In this document: piece by piece, positions 42,136-50,319 of the stretch
Layout of the letters: each line of letters starts with the position of its first letter
Position numbering within the stretch: position 1 is the first letter of the stretch
NCBI RefSeq assembly: GCF_900096945.1
Contig: NZ_FMKA01000003.1
Location: forward strand, 124,001-188,000
DNA from: Anaerobium acetethylicum
Lineage (GTDB): Bacteria > Bacillota > Clostridia > Lachnospirales > Lachnospiraceae
Reading direction: 5' to 3'
Length of the DNA: 64,000 nucleotides
Notes under the pieces: model-generated
Seen by the model: only the letters and a program-made list of their open reading frames with translations
What the model was told of the DNA's origin: nothing
Database searches by the model: none
Position numbers and translations under genes: made by a program

Positions 42136-44418
42136 CTAAAAAAACATATGCTCCAGATACAATTCCTGAAATTCCTTCTGGTTGGAAAGACTTACTTCCT
42201 CAGCGGCATGAAGAATTTTTTCAACATCACGTTCTGCATGCTCGTCTGTCAGATACCTGATCGCTCCTCCCAGGGAACTGTTTCCGACAGCCTTGATCTT
42301 TCCCTTCAGCTGTACCGGAAGCAGCCCTATACGGAGGGCTTTTTCAATATTCATCCTGAAGCCGAACCCTCCGGCCAGGTATACCGTACCGATATCCCCG
42401 TAGGATATGCCGTACTTCAGAATCAGTGTTTCAACACCCGCCCGGATTGCCGATTTTGCAAGCTGCAGTTCCCTGAGATCCTTCTGGGTGAACACGATTG
42501 GCGTTCCGTTTGCCCCATCTGCGATTTTATAGCCATCATCAAGGTATTTCTCATCCATCAGACCTGTTTCGTCTGCGATTTTGCTGCTGATCAGTTCAGA
42601 TGCTATTTCTATGACGCCTGTCCCGCAGATTCCAACAGGAGGTTTTCGGCCGATAGTCTCATAATTAAGTTCATATTGCTCCCCGCCTCCGGGTTCATCC
42701 TGAAGTCTTTCTCCTATTGAAGCATTGCCGGTTCCGGTGCCTCTCCTGATTTCGGCGCTGCATACGGCCCCGTCTACACTGCCTACGCCGCAGGATATAT
42801 TCCCGCCTTCAAAAGCCGGTCCTGCCGCCGCCGAGCTTACAAGTATCCTGTCTGAATTTCCGATTGCCATTTCTCCATTGGTGCCCAGATCTATCAGAAG
42901 TCCTGTTTCCTGATTTTCGGCAAATCCGCATGCCAGAAGTCCGGCAACTATATCTCCTCCTACGAATGCAGAGATTCCAGGAAGCACCACTGCCATTACC
43001 TTCTCAAGGCCCGGCATCCTGGTGCCAAGAATCTCCTCCAGGGACATTTCAACAGTTCCCGTATTTACGGGTGTAAAAGGATAGACCCCGAGGGTACTGC
43101 ATGGATATCCCAGAAGCAGGTGAGTCATTGTCATATTGCAGCCTATCGCCATCTTTTCAACAAGTCTCCTGTCGGCCGCCGTCTCCGACAGCACCCTGTC
43201 AATCCCTTGCTTCAGATCTCTCCTGATGCTGGACTGCAGCTCATTCCTGCGCCCTTCATTGGAGGCCTGCATCCTGGCTATGACATCAGCCCCGTATGCA
43301 CGCTGACGGTTGATCATAGCCACAGTATGGACGACCCTTCTGCTTTCCTTTTCCACAAGGGATATGGCTATGGTCGTTGTTCCGATATCTGCTGCAATTA
43401 CCAGGACAGCATCCCCAGTGCCATGGTCCGGGCTTTTTGACAGGTCAGTTCCTGCAAATTCCGCCACGGCCCTGAAGCTGTCTTCCCCGCCTCCATAAAC
43501 CACTGTACACTCTGATTTCGGGTATGCCCTGCATGCGAGCCTCAAACCGTCTTTTATTTCCAGTCTGGAAAACTGCATCCTTTCAAAAGGTGATGCATCC
43601 AGCCGTCCTTCTGTAATACGTACTCTGCATTTCCCGCAGGTTCCTTTTCCGCCGCAGGGTGCGCTGATATAGACGCCTGCCCCTGTCATCGCCTCCAGGA
43701 GATTCTGGCCCTCGGCACATTCGATCCAGGTCTCCTCGCCGCTTTCGCTGTTTACTGTTTTTATCATGATTGTTTTGTCTTTTCTCATTCTGCAATCCTT
43801 TGCCCCGCATTTTTTACAGTCGTGCTGCGCATTGAAAGTCTTCTCGTCATCCGTCAGAACCAGCACATAGGCCATGGTCTTGACCGGACAGAACATAAAA
43901 CCTCTGGTCATGCTGATCATTTCATCTTCAGCTGCTCCTGACTCTTCCATAATTGTCTGCTGGAATTCCGGGGGAATATCCGCGGGAGCCTCCAGCCTGC
44001 CTGCCACCCCAAGATGTCTCAATGCACATTCCGCCTTTACCGCTTCCATAACCTGTCCGTCCACCTGAAACAGATAATCATCCGCTATGGCATCAGCAAG
44101 CAGTCCCGAAAGATACTCTCCCGCCTTAAAATAGCCGTCTGAAATCTGCTCCATTCCGCATCCAGCTGTCACCAGCACATAGACTGCGGGAATCACTGTG
44201 TCGTCATGTTCCTCCCTCCGCATCATTCCGAACCTGATATATGCCCGGGGAGCTGCCGCCTTGACCATCTCCCTGGCAAGCTCCGGCAGCTCCTCCTCTA
44301 TTTCGCTGCAGACAGGATCCCCCCTGCGGCAGCCCGCAAGCGCCATGACATTCTCTTTATTTATCTCTATATTAAAATCCGTAATCTTCATTGATTTTTC
44401 AAAATTCTTTTCCATCAT
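42136..44418 (-). CDS. Corrinoid reductive-activation protein, RACo-like with N-terminal fusion
   Basis: A 760-residue protein. Residues about 15-200 resemble a cobalamin-dependent methionine synthase activation domain (GYFKAGEYLSGLLADAIADD segment), ending in a cysteine cluster CKKCGAKDC at 201-209. Residues 217-310 form a 2Fe-2S ferredoxin with Cys255, 261, 264 and 296 (APCGGKGTCGKC). Residues about 338-735 form the ASKHA ATPase with IAADIGTTTIAISL, LLIDLGTNGEMAIG and YLAGGFGF. RACo-type proteins re-reduce Co(II) corrinoid proteins with ATP. No corrinoid protein or methyltransferase is adjacent, so the client is unknown. Confidence 0.85.
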   Translation of the reverse strand: MMEKNFEKSMKITDFNIEINKENVMALAGCRRGDPVCSEIEEELPELAREMVKAAAPRAYIRFGMMRREEHDDTVIPAVYVLVTAGCGMEQISDGYFKAGEYLSGLLADAIADDYLFQVDGQVMEAVKAECALRHLGVAGRLEAPADIPPEFQQTIMEESGAAEDEMISMTRGFMFCPVKTMAYVLVLTDDEKTFNAQHDCKKCGAKDCRMRKDKTIMIKTVNSESGEETWIECAEGQNLLEAMTGAGVYISAPCGGKGTCGKCRVRITEGRLDASPFERMQFSRLEIKDGLRLACRAYPKSECTVVYGGGEDSFRAVAEFAGTDLSKSPDHGTGDAVLVIAADIGTTTIAISLVEKESRRVVHTVAMINRQRAYGADVIARMQASNEGRRNELQSSIRRDLKQGIDRVLSETAADRRLVEKMAIGCNMTMTHLLLGYPCSTLGVYPFTPVNTGTVEMSLEEILGTRMPGLEKVMAVVLPGISAFVGGDIVAGLLACGFAENQETGLLIDLGTNGEMAIGNSDRILVSSAAAGPAFEGGNISCGVGSVDGAVCSAEIRRGTGTGNASIGERLQDEPGGGEQYELNYETIGRKPPVGICGTGVIEIASELISSKIADETGLMDEKYLDDGYKIADGANGTPIVFTQKDLRELQLAKSAIRAGVETLILKYGISYGDIGTVYLAGGFGFRMNIEKALRIGLLPVQLKGKIKAVGNSSLGGAIRYLTDEHAERDVEKILHAAEEVSLSNQKEFQELYLEHMFF

Positions 44419-44436
44419 GCTCTTCCTTCAAATCAG

Positions 44437-44537
44437 GTGCGCAACCGCTTTTGCGGCATAATTACCATCGCGCGGGTGCGCCGCCATGCGGAGCGTTTTT
44501 GATTTATAGGCAATTCGAGGAATTTCCTATAAAGATT
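44437..44537. repeat. Family B palindromic repeat, copy B2
   Basis: GCGCAACCGCTTTTGCGGCA, then CGCGCGGGTGCGC and ATGCGGAGCGTTTTTGATT correspond to the middle of copy B1 with paired substitutions, and an ATAGG...CCTAT stem closes it. It lies 18 bp upstream of the corrinoid-activation gene, so it is likely in that gene's leader. Confidence 0.7.
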
Positions 44538-44571
44538 AGCAGGTCAAAAGCCCCTTGTAACGTCCGGCTTC

Positions 44572-44917
44572 GTCAATTTGCACATTCGCCAGCTGCAGCA
44601 CAGTGATACAAAACATGTATTGATGAGCAGCTTTATGAAGACGTTGGTAACTATTCCGGACTACGTCCTTCATAGTCACATATGATGCACACAAATTGCA
44701 GAAACTGCAATTTGGCGCACGCAGAACTCGGGTTTTTATGCAAAAGCAGCATAAAAACACCTCGCATCACTGGACTACTAAACAGTCCAACCATTGGTAC
44801 GTAAGACCGCCGAAAGCCCGGCCTTACGTACCACTACGTCTTCATCTAAGCGAGAGCGCGCTGCGAATCAACATGTTTTGCATCACGTCCTCATTCAAAA
44901 AACCGTGCAAATTGACG
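44572..44917. repeat. Family C palindrome, copy C2, interrupted
   Basis: Inverted outer ends GTCAATTTGCAC (44572-44583) and GTGCAAATTGAC (44906-44917). The arms AGTGATACAAAACATG...ATGAAGACGTTGGTA and GGTACGTAAG...CATGTTTTGCATCACGTCC are nearly identical to the 60.0-kb copy in reverse orientation. The palindrome centre is split by a 144-bp insertion at 44650-44793. Confidence 0.85.
44647..44788 (+). repeat. Family A repeat, copy A2, inserted in C2
   Basis: GTAACTATTCCGGACTACGT through ACTAAACAGTCC, 142 bp, closely similar to the copy at 60422-60563 and of the same length. It is flanked by TTGGTA at 44644-44649 and at 44794-44799. Confidence 0.85.
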
Positions 44918-44963
44918 AATGATGTATTGTAAATGGGCTTTTGACACTCCGCCCTCATAAATC

Positions 44964-44996
44964 AAAAAATGAGCGCTACACCTGAGTGCAACGCTC
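44964..44996 (-). terminator. Terminator after the persulfide reductase gene
   Basis: GAGCG/CGCTC arms extended by GTGCA-type pairs around 44971-44996, followed on the minus strand by TTTTTT (44969-44964). It lies about 120 bp past the stop. Confidence 0.7.
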
Positions 44997-45083
44997 ACCA
45001 ATGTGCTGATACCTATAGTATACTGATTTGGTCTGTTTTATTCAACATTTTTTTCTCAGGACATGATTTGCCTGATACCGGAA

Positions 45084-45110
45084 GTAACTGCTCGCTCTGT
45101 GAACAGTAAC
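45084..45110. repeat. Miniature family A end pair
   Basis: GTAACTG and GAACAGTAAC separated by 10 bases look like the two ends of family A without an interior, just beyond the stop of the next gene. Confidence 0.45.
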
Positions 45111-45118
45111 TTTTTCTG

Positions 45119-47602
45119 TTATATAAAAAGGGACATATCGGATTCCTCGGCATTTCCGAGCATTGCCGCAACGCCTCCCAGCTTAACGCCGTCGATCAGT
45201 TCTTCCTTCTTGATGCCCATGACATCCATGCTCATGCTGCATGCAACCAGTTCTACGCCATTTTTGAGGGATGCTTCAATCAGGCTTTCAAGGCTGTCGA
45301 TGTTCTTGTTATTCATGACGGCACGTATCATCTTTGCTCCCATTCCACCCATGTTCATATTGGAGATTGGAAGCTTTTTGCTTCCCCTCGGCATCATTGC
45401 GCCGAACATGCTGCTGACAGGGTCTTTCCTGACTGGGACAGCTTCATGCTTCCTCAGGATATTCAGTCCCCAGAACGTGAAGAACATGCTTACTTTTCTG
45501 CCCATTGAGGCTGCGCCGTTGGCAATGATGAATGCGGCTATGGCCTTGTCAAGATCCTGGGAAAAGACGATCAGGTTCTTGGCGTTCCCTGCGCAGGGCG
45601 ACGATACCGGACATGTTCCTCCTTTTTGTATGGTTGCTTTTGACATTCCCTTGCTGCTTTCGATACCCTGAAACGTATTGCCTGTCCTTCTGCACCATGC
45701 TTCCACATCGCACCCGAATGCAGGATCGGTAGTTTCGATTTCCACCACGTCGCCGCTGTCAGCCTGCGCCATTGCATCCGCAAGCTTCATGATAGGTCCC
45801 GGGCACTGCAGCCCGCATGCATTTACCTTAATCAGCTTTTTTCCGGCATCAGGTATCTCCTTTTCCTTCTGCTCGTCACTTGGACCGAAAGTCTCTATAT
45901 TCCCAATATTGTTGTCAATCTTTTTAACGAACTGTCCCGGCTTGTAGTCTTTGCTCCTCTTGATTGAAGCATAAAGCCTGTAGCCTCCTGAAAGGTTATA
46001 GCAGTCGAAGCCGTTCTGGCTGAGTATCCTGCATGCTACATGGCCCCTTAACCCTATCTGGCATGTCACGTATACAGGTTTTGTCTTATCCAGCCTGTCA
46101 AGGTTCTGGCGAAGCTCGTCTACAGGTATGTTCATGAATCCATCAAGCGTTCCATTGTCGTATTCCATTCTTGTCCTGATGTCAAGGAGATTTACGCTGC
46201 CATCTCTTGGAAGCTTATCCACTTCATTCCAATGGAAGACTTTTGTTTTCCCTGTCATGATATTTTCGGCAACAAAGCCCGCCATGTTTACAGGATCCTT
46301 TGCTGATGAGAATGGCGGTGCATAGGAAAGTTCAAGTTCGGTAAGATCGAATATGGTCATGCCTGCCCTCATGGCAGTCGCAATCACATCAAGACGTTTC
46401 TCAACCCCGTCATATCCGACGATCTGGGCACCAAGGATTTTTCCGCTTACTTTTTCAAAAATCAGCTTGACCGACATATTTACGGCTCCCGGATAGTAAG
46501 TTGCGTGGGATGCAGAATAGGTGTAGGATTTCTCGTAATCGAGACCTGATTTTTTCGCTGCCTCTTCCTTGATTCCAGTGGTCGCAACGGTCATATCGAA
46601 TGCTTTCAACACCCCTGTTCCCTGGGTTCCTTTGTAAACGCTTTTGATGCCCGTAATATTATCCGCAACGATTCGTCCCTGCTTATTTGCCGGGCCTGCA
46701 AGAGGGATATACCCTTCTCCTCCTGTCACGAAATCCTGAATGGCAACTACGTCACCTGCTGCATATATGTCTTCATCTGATGTGAGCATGTTCTCATTTA
46801 CAAGTACTGCTCCCCTGTCATTCACTGCAAGGCCTGCTTCTTTTGCAATTTTGCTTTCCGGCCTTACGCCGATTGAAAGGATTACCATATCGGCATATCT
46901 GTCACCGCTGGCAAGCTTCACATTAAGTCCTTCTCCGCTGTCTTCTATGGAAAGGACCTTGTCATTCAGAATCAGCTCAATGCCCTTGTCCCTGATATGA
47001 TTCTGTACGTCGCATGCCATTTCAGCATCAAGGGGAGCTATGATATGGTCAGCTCCTTCTACGATGGTTACATCCAGGCCTGCCCTGAAAAGGTTTTCAG
47101 CCATTTCGATTCCGATATATCCGCCGCCTACAACAATGGCACTATGCACGTTTGCTTTTTTTGTGTAATCTTTGATTTTATATGTATCAGGAATGTTCCT
47201 GAGAGTGAATACCTTTGGATTGTCAAATCCGTTTACTGTCGGCCTGATCGGTTCCGCACCTGGCGAGAGGATCAGCTTGTCGTAGCTTTCTTCGTAAACT
47301 TCTCCTGTATCCGTCTTTTTTACTTTTACTTTTTTTGCTTCTTTGTCTATTGCAACCACTTCATTGTTTATCCTTACGTCCACATTGAACCTTGCATGGA
47401 AGCTGTTTGGTGTCTGAAGAGTAAGCGCCGACTTTTCGGTAATTTCCCCGCCTATGTAATAAGGGAGCCCGCAGTTGGCAAATGAAATGTATTCCCCTTT
47501 TTCCATCATGATAATTTCAGCCTGCTCGTCCAGCCTTCTCAGCCTTGCCGCTGCAGAAGCACCTCCGGCAACTCCACCTATAATTACTACCTTTTTACCC
47601 AT
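45119..47602 (-). CDS. Multidomain CoA-disulfide/persulfide reductase with rhodanese, TusA and DsrE modules
   Basis: 827 residues from MGKKVVIIGGVAGGASAAAR (an in-frame ATG seven codons upstream is less well placed). Residues 1-445 are a CoADR/Npsr-type flavoenzyme with the Rossmann motif GGVAGGASA and the redox Cys44 in FANCGLPYYIGG. Residues about 455-550 are a rhodanese with active-site CQIGLRG. Residues about 590-660 are TusA-like with CGLQCPGPIMKL. The C-terminal 155 residues are DsrE-like (NLIVFSQDLDKAIAAFIIANGAASMG). Such fusions are thought to handle persulfide and CoA disulfide with NAD(P)H. The neighbours are oxidative-stress genes. Confidence 0.9.
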   Translation of the reverse strand: MGKKVVIIGGVAGGASAAARLRRLDEQAEIIMMEKGEYISFANCGLPYYIGGEITEKSALTLQTPNSFHARFNVDVRINNEVVAIDKEAKKVKVKKTDTGEVYEESYDKLILSPGAEPIRPTVNGFDNPKVFTLRNIPDTYKIKDYTKKANVHSAIVVGGGYIGIEMAENLFRAGLDVTIVEGADHIIAPLDAEMACDVQNHIRDKGIELILNDKVLSIEDSGEGLNVKLASGDRYADMVILSIGVRPESKIAKEAGLAVNDRGAVLVNENMLTSDEDIYAAGDVVAIQDFVTGGEGYIPLAGPANKQGRIVADNITGIKSVYKGTQGTGVLKAFDMTVATTGIKEEAAKKSGLDYEKSYTYSASHATYYPGAVNMSVKLIFEKVSGKILGAQIVGYDGVEKRLDVIATAMRAGMTIFDLTELELSYAPPFSSAKDPVNMAGFVAENIMTGKTKVFHWNEVDKLPRDGSVNLLDIRTRMEYDNGTLDGFMNIPVDELRQNLDRLDKTKPVYVTCQIGLRGHVACRILSQNGFDCYNLSGGYRLYASIKRSKDYKPGQFVKKIDNNIGNIETFGPSDEQKEKEIPDAGKKLIKVNACGLQCPGPIMKLADAMAQADSGDVVEIETTDPAFGCDVEAWCRRTGNTFQGIESSKGMSKATIQKGGTCPVSSPCAGNAKNLIVFSQDLDKAIAAFIIANGAASMGRKVSMFFTFWGLNILRKHEAVPVRKDPVSSMFGAMMPRGSKKLPISNMNMGGMGAKMIRAVMNNKNIDSLESLIEASLKNGVELVACSMSMDVMGIKKEELIDGVKLGGVAAMLGNAEESDMSLFI

Positions 47603-47687
47603 AATAATGACCCATCCTCTCATATATATATCATTCCCGGTCTGATTTTTTATTCCCGGAAATCATTGTTAATGTTTCTACAATCAC

Positions 47688-47729
47688 ATTATATCAGCGG
47701 GCTACAAAAGATTCTGTGATAAAATCACA
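47688..47729 (-). promoter_or_regulatory. Crp/Fnr-type class II promoter of the persulfide reductase gene
   Basis: Minus-strand extended -10 TGATATAAT (hexamer 47693-47688) has a poor -35 (CAGAAT), but a palindrome TGTGAT-AAA-ATCACA (47715-47729) is centred about 41 bases before the predicted start at 47681, the class II activator position. The half-sites are separated by five rather than six bases, so the exact regulator is unsure. Confidence 0.65.
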
Positions 47730-47732
47730 AAA

Positions 47733-47770
47733 CCCCTGAAACGATGTCAAAAATTACATCTGTTCAGAGG
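47733..47770 (-). terminator. Terminator after desulfoferrodoxin
   Basis: CCTCTGAA/TTCAGGGG outer stem (one G-U) and GATGT/ACATC inner stem, followed on the minus strand by TTTTGTG. It directly abuts the Crp/Fnr-type palindrome of the next gene. Confidence 0.7.
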
Positions 47771-47813
47771 TTCTGTTCTGCCGTCATCCGGCATTAAGGT
47801 GACGGACGGAATC

Positions 47814-48197
47814 TTATTTTTCAGCCTTCCATAAGCCATGGATATTGCAATAAGCATAAAAAGCTACCGGCTCATCTTCATCTGCCTTAAAGACAACTTC
47901 AGGCATTTCGCCAGGATTAAGGTATTTCAAAGAAAACCCTTTTTTGGTTTCCATATAAATCCATTCAATATAGTGTTCAGGAATCATCGGATGTTCGACA
48001 CTTCCGACCTTCACCTTATACTCAAGGCCGGTCCTGGTTATTACAGGTATATGCTTTTCTGTTGCTGCTTCCTGTGTATTTGGCACGATTTCTGTCATCT
48101 CTTCACCACAGCATATCATAGGTACGCCTGATTCTGCAATGAAAGTAACCAGATTTCCGCAGTGTTTACAGATAAAAAATTTTGCTTCCTTCTTCAT
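47814..48197 (-). CDS. dfx: Desulfoferrodoxin (superoxide reductase)
   Basis: Reduces superoxide to peroxide without making oxygen, an anaerobe defence. The 127 residues have an N-terminal desulforedoxin domain (ICKHCG and ICCGEEM, four Cys for iron centre I) and a C-terminal superoxide reductase domain with ligands in EKHIPVI, VEHPMIPEHYIEWIY and YCNIHGLW (four His and one Cys of centre II). Both centres are complete (2Fe-SOR). It lies 43 bp downstream of rubrerythrin, and the two probably share a message. Confidence 0.96.
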   Translation of the reverse strand: MKKEAKFFICKHCGNLVTFIAESGVPMICCGEEMTEIVPNTQEAATEKHIPVITRTGLEYKVKVGSVEHPMIPEHYIEWIYMETKKGFSLKYLNPGEMPEVVFKADEDEPVAFYAYCNIHGLWKAEK

Positions 48198-48240
48198 TCG
48201 TCTTCCTCCTTCATTATACGTTCAGAGTAATTATCCTGTA

Positions 48241-48780
48241 TTAATAGTTTTTTGCCTGAAGCCTGAAGTATGCCTGTGGATGATCGCATACAGAGCATTT
48301 ATCCGGAGCCTTTGGACCGACAAATATATGTCCGCAGTTTCCGCACTGCCATATAGCATCTCCGTCTCTTGAGAATACAAGTCCGCCTTCGAGATTTGCC
48401 AGCAGTTTTCTATATCTTTCCTCATGTTCCTTTTCGATCAGGGCTACGCCTTCAAAAAGATCTGCAATCAGTTCAAAGCCTTCTGCTCTCGCATCTTTTG
48501 CAAAATTTGCATACATATCTGTCCATTCATAATTCTCGCCAGCCGCAGCATCTGCAAGATTTACTGCGGTGTCTGCGATTCCGTCATGCAGCAGTTTGAA
48601 CCATATTTTAGCATGTTCCTTTTCATTCTCTGCTGTTTCGAGGAATAATTCCGCGATCTGTTCGTAACCATCTTTCTTCGCTTTGGAAGCATAGTAGGTA
48701 TATTTGTTCCTTGCCTGTGATTCTCCTGCAAACGCAGCCAAAAGATTTGCTTCTGTTTTTGTGCCTTTTAAATCGCTCAT
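48241..48780 (-). CDS. rbr: Rubrerythrin
   Basis: Peroxide reductase of about 179 residues. The start [20 protein letters not shown] is placed eight bases after AGAGGTA; an ATG two codons earlier is possible. The di-iron four-helix bundle shows [21 protein letters not shown] and [11 protein letters not shown]; the C-terminal rubredoxin domain has CGNCG and CSVC. It works with desulfoferrodoxin (superoxide to peroxide to water). The leader includes family B repeat B3, and a PerR-like box overlaps the promoter. Confidence 0.96.
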   Translation of the reverse strand: MSDLKGTKTEANLLAAFAGESQARNKYTYYASKAKKDGYEQIAELFLETAENEKEHAKIWFKLLHDGIADTAVNLADAAAGENYEWTDMYANFAKDARAEGFELIADLFEGVALIEKEHEERYRKLLANLEGGLVFSRDGDAIWQCGNCGHIFVGPKAPDKCSVCDHPQAYFRLQAKNY

Positions 48781-48843
48781 ACTCATTACCTCTTTCTTTT
48801 GTATTTTCCATCTCTCAAAAGACGGTTTAATCAACTGATATGA

Positions 48844-48898
48844 CAAAGAGCCTGCCCTGGAAGGCTTTGGTGCCCGAGGGCGCGGTCGCTTGAATGAC
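48844..48898. repeat. Family B repeat fragment, copy B3
   Basis: CAAAGAGCCTGCCCTGGAAG then GGGCGCGGTCGCTTGAATGAC match the first half of copy B1 (ACAGAGAGTCTGCCCTGGCA, GCGCGGTCGCTTTTGCGAC). It lies between the rubrerythrin promoter and start codon and is thus in the mRNA leader. Confidence 0.6.
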
Positions 48899-48959
48899 CT
48901 TCTTCATCTTCTGCAATTTTCAGCCAAAACGGCTTTGAATTACATAATTAGTTACTAAT

Positions 48960-48997
48960 ATTTTAAATGATTGACAATATTTATTCAATAGTTATAA
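48960..48997 (-). promoter_or_regulatory. Rubrerythrin promoter with PerR-like box
   Basis: Minus-strand TTGAAT (48988-48983) and TAAAAT (48965-48960) are 17 bases apart. TTATAACTATTGAAT (48997-48983) overlaps the -35 and matches the PerR consensus TTATAATnATTATAA at 10 of 14 defined positions. Confidence 0.5.
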
Positions 48998-49097
48998 TAA
49001 ATAAACTACCGATATTATCATCATTTTTATTCGGCAGAGCAGTTTTATCTTCCTACACGATGGGTTCTGCGTTACAGAAACGAACAATTTTCTATAA

Positions 49098-49135
49098 CGC
49101 AAAGAAAGCCGGCACTACGGCCAGCTCTCTTTGCG
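49098..49135 (-). terminator. Hairpin after nspC
   Basis: CGCAAAGA/TCTTTGCG outer and GCCGGC/GGCCAGC-like inner stems, 16 bp past the nspC stop. The trailing U run is weak on the minus strand (TTATAG). Confidence 0.6.
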
Positions 49136-49150
49136 GTTTTCTCATTCCCT

Positions 49151-50278
49151 CTACAGACGGGACTTGAAATCCTCGTACCCGAAAGTCTTCAGCACCCTGG
49201 CGCCCTCCGCCTCGCTGAACAAGGCTATGGAAGGAAGATTGACTCCGTTGAAGGTATTGTTCTTTACCATGGAGTAGATTGCCATGTCGCAGAAAACCAC
49301 CTTGTCGCCAGGCCTGAGGGGATCCCTGAAGGAATAGTCCCCTATGATATCGCCTGCAAGGCAGGTAGGTCCTCCGAAACGATAGGTATGCTGATATTCG
49401 CCCGGCTGCCCTGCCCCGATTACGTTCGGCCTGTAAGGCATCTCCAGCACGTCAGGCATATGGCAGGCTGCTGATGTGTCCAGTATCGCAATCTCCATTC
49501 CATTTTCCATGACATCAAGCACCGTGGATATCAGGAAGCCGGTATTCAGAGCAACCGCCTCACCCGGTTCCAGGTATACTTCAATTCCGTATTTTTCCTT
49601 GATGAACAGGATGGACTTCACAAGGGTTTCAATGTCGTAATCATCCCTGGTGATGTGATGTCCGCCTCCAAAATTAATCCATTTCAGGTTCTTCAGATAT
49701 TTTCCGAATTTTTCATCAACAACCTGGACCGTCCTCCAGAGGGTATCGGAATTCTGCTCGCACATGGTATGGAAATGCAGCCCGTCGATTCCCTCGAAGT
49801 CATGGGCTTCAAAGTTCTTAAGTGTCATCCCCATCCTTGAATTGGTAAAACACGGATTATAGATATCCGTCTCTATTTCGGAATATTCAGGGTTGATCCT
49901 TATTCCGCATTCGACATGTTTTCCACACGCCTTTACCTTATCCCGGTACTTTATCCACTGGGTATAGGAATTGAATACAATGTGGCCGCTGTACTTCAGT
50001 ATTTCATCGAACTCGTCTTCCCTGTACGCAGGGGCGTAGATGTGCACTTCTTTGCCCATTTCCTCGCATCCTAATCTGGCCTCGAAAAGCGAGCTTGAAG
50101 TGACCCCGTCCAGATACTGCCCGATCAGCGGGAATGTCGCATACATGGAGAAAGCCTTCTGGGCCAGCAGGATGTGGCATCCTGTCCGGTCCTCGACTGA
50201 TTTTAATATCTCCAGGTTCTTTCTAAGAAGGTCTTCATCCACAACATAGCATGGCGAAGGAAATTCGTTATAATTCAT
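49151..50278 (-). CDS. nspC: Carboxynorspermidine/carboxyspermidine decarboxylase
   Basis: PLP enzyme of the alanine racemase fold, about 375 residues, starting at MNYNEFPSPCYVVDEDLLRK; the longer frame to 50371 runs back into the preceding gene. Markers are HILLAQKAFSMYATFP with the PLP Lys, GLHFHTMCEQ, NFGGGHHITRDDY and CHMPDVLEMPYRP. It decarboxylates carboxyspermidine to spermidine, or carboxynorspermidine to norspermidine. It is the last gene of the polyamine operon, 41 bp after the dehydrogenase that makes its substrate. Confidence 0.93.
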   Translation of the reverse strand: MNYNEFPSPCYVVDEDLLRKNLEILKSVEDRTGCHILLAQKAFSMYATFPLIGQYLDGVTSSSLFEARLGCEEMGKEVHIYAPAYREDEFDEILKYSGHIVFNSYTQWIKYRDKVKACGKHVECGIRINPEYSEIETDIYNPCFTNSRMGMTLKNFEAHDFEGIDGLHFHTMCEQNSDTLWRTVQVVDEKFGKYLKNLKWINFGGGHHITRDDYDIETLVKSILFIKEKYGIEVYLEPGEAVALNTGFLISTVLDVMENGMEIAILDTSAACHMPDVLEMPYRPNVIGAGQPGEYQHTYRFGGPTCLAGDIIGDYSFRDPLRPGDKVVFCDMAIYSMVKNNTFNGVNLPSIALFSEAEGARVLKTFGYEDFKSRL

Positions 50279-50319
50279 TTTGACTGCACGTCCTTTCGCT
50301 TTCTTTTGGAAAGGATCTG

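Noticed and set aside
44420-45119. Insertion sequence remnant
   Set aside because: No transposase-like frame survives in the 700 bp; all of it is accounted for by B2, C2 plus A2, a terminator and a miniature A.
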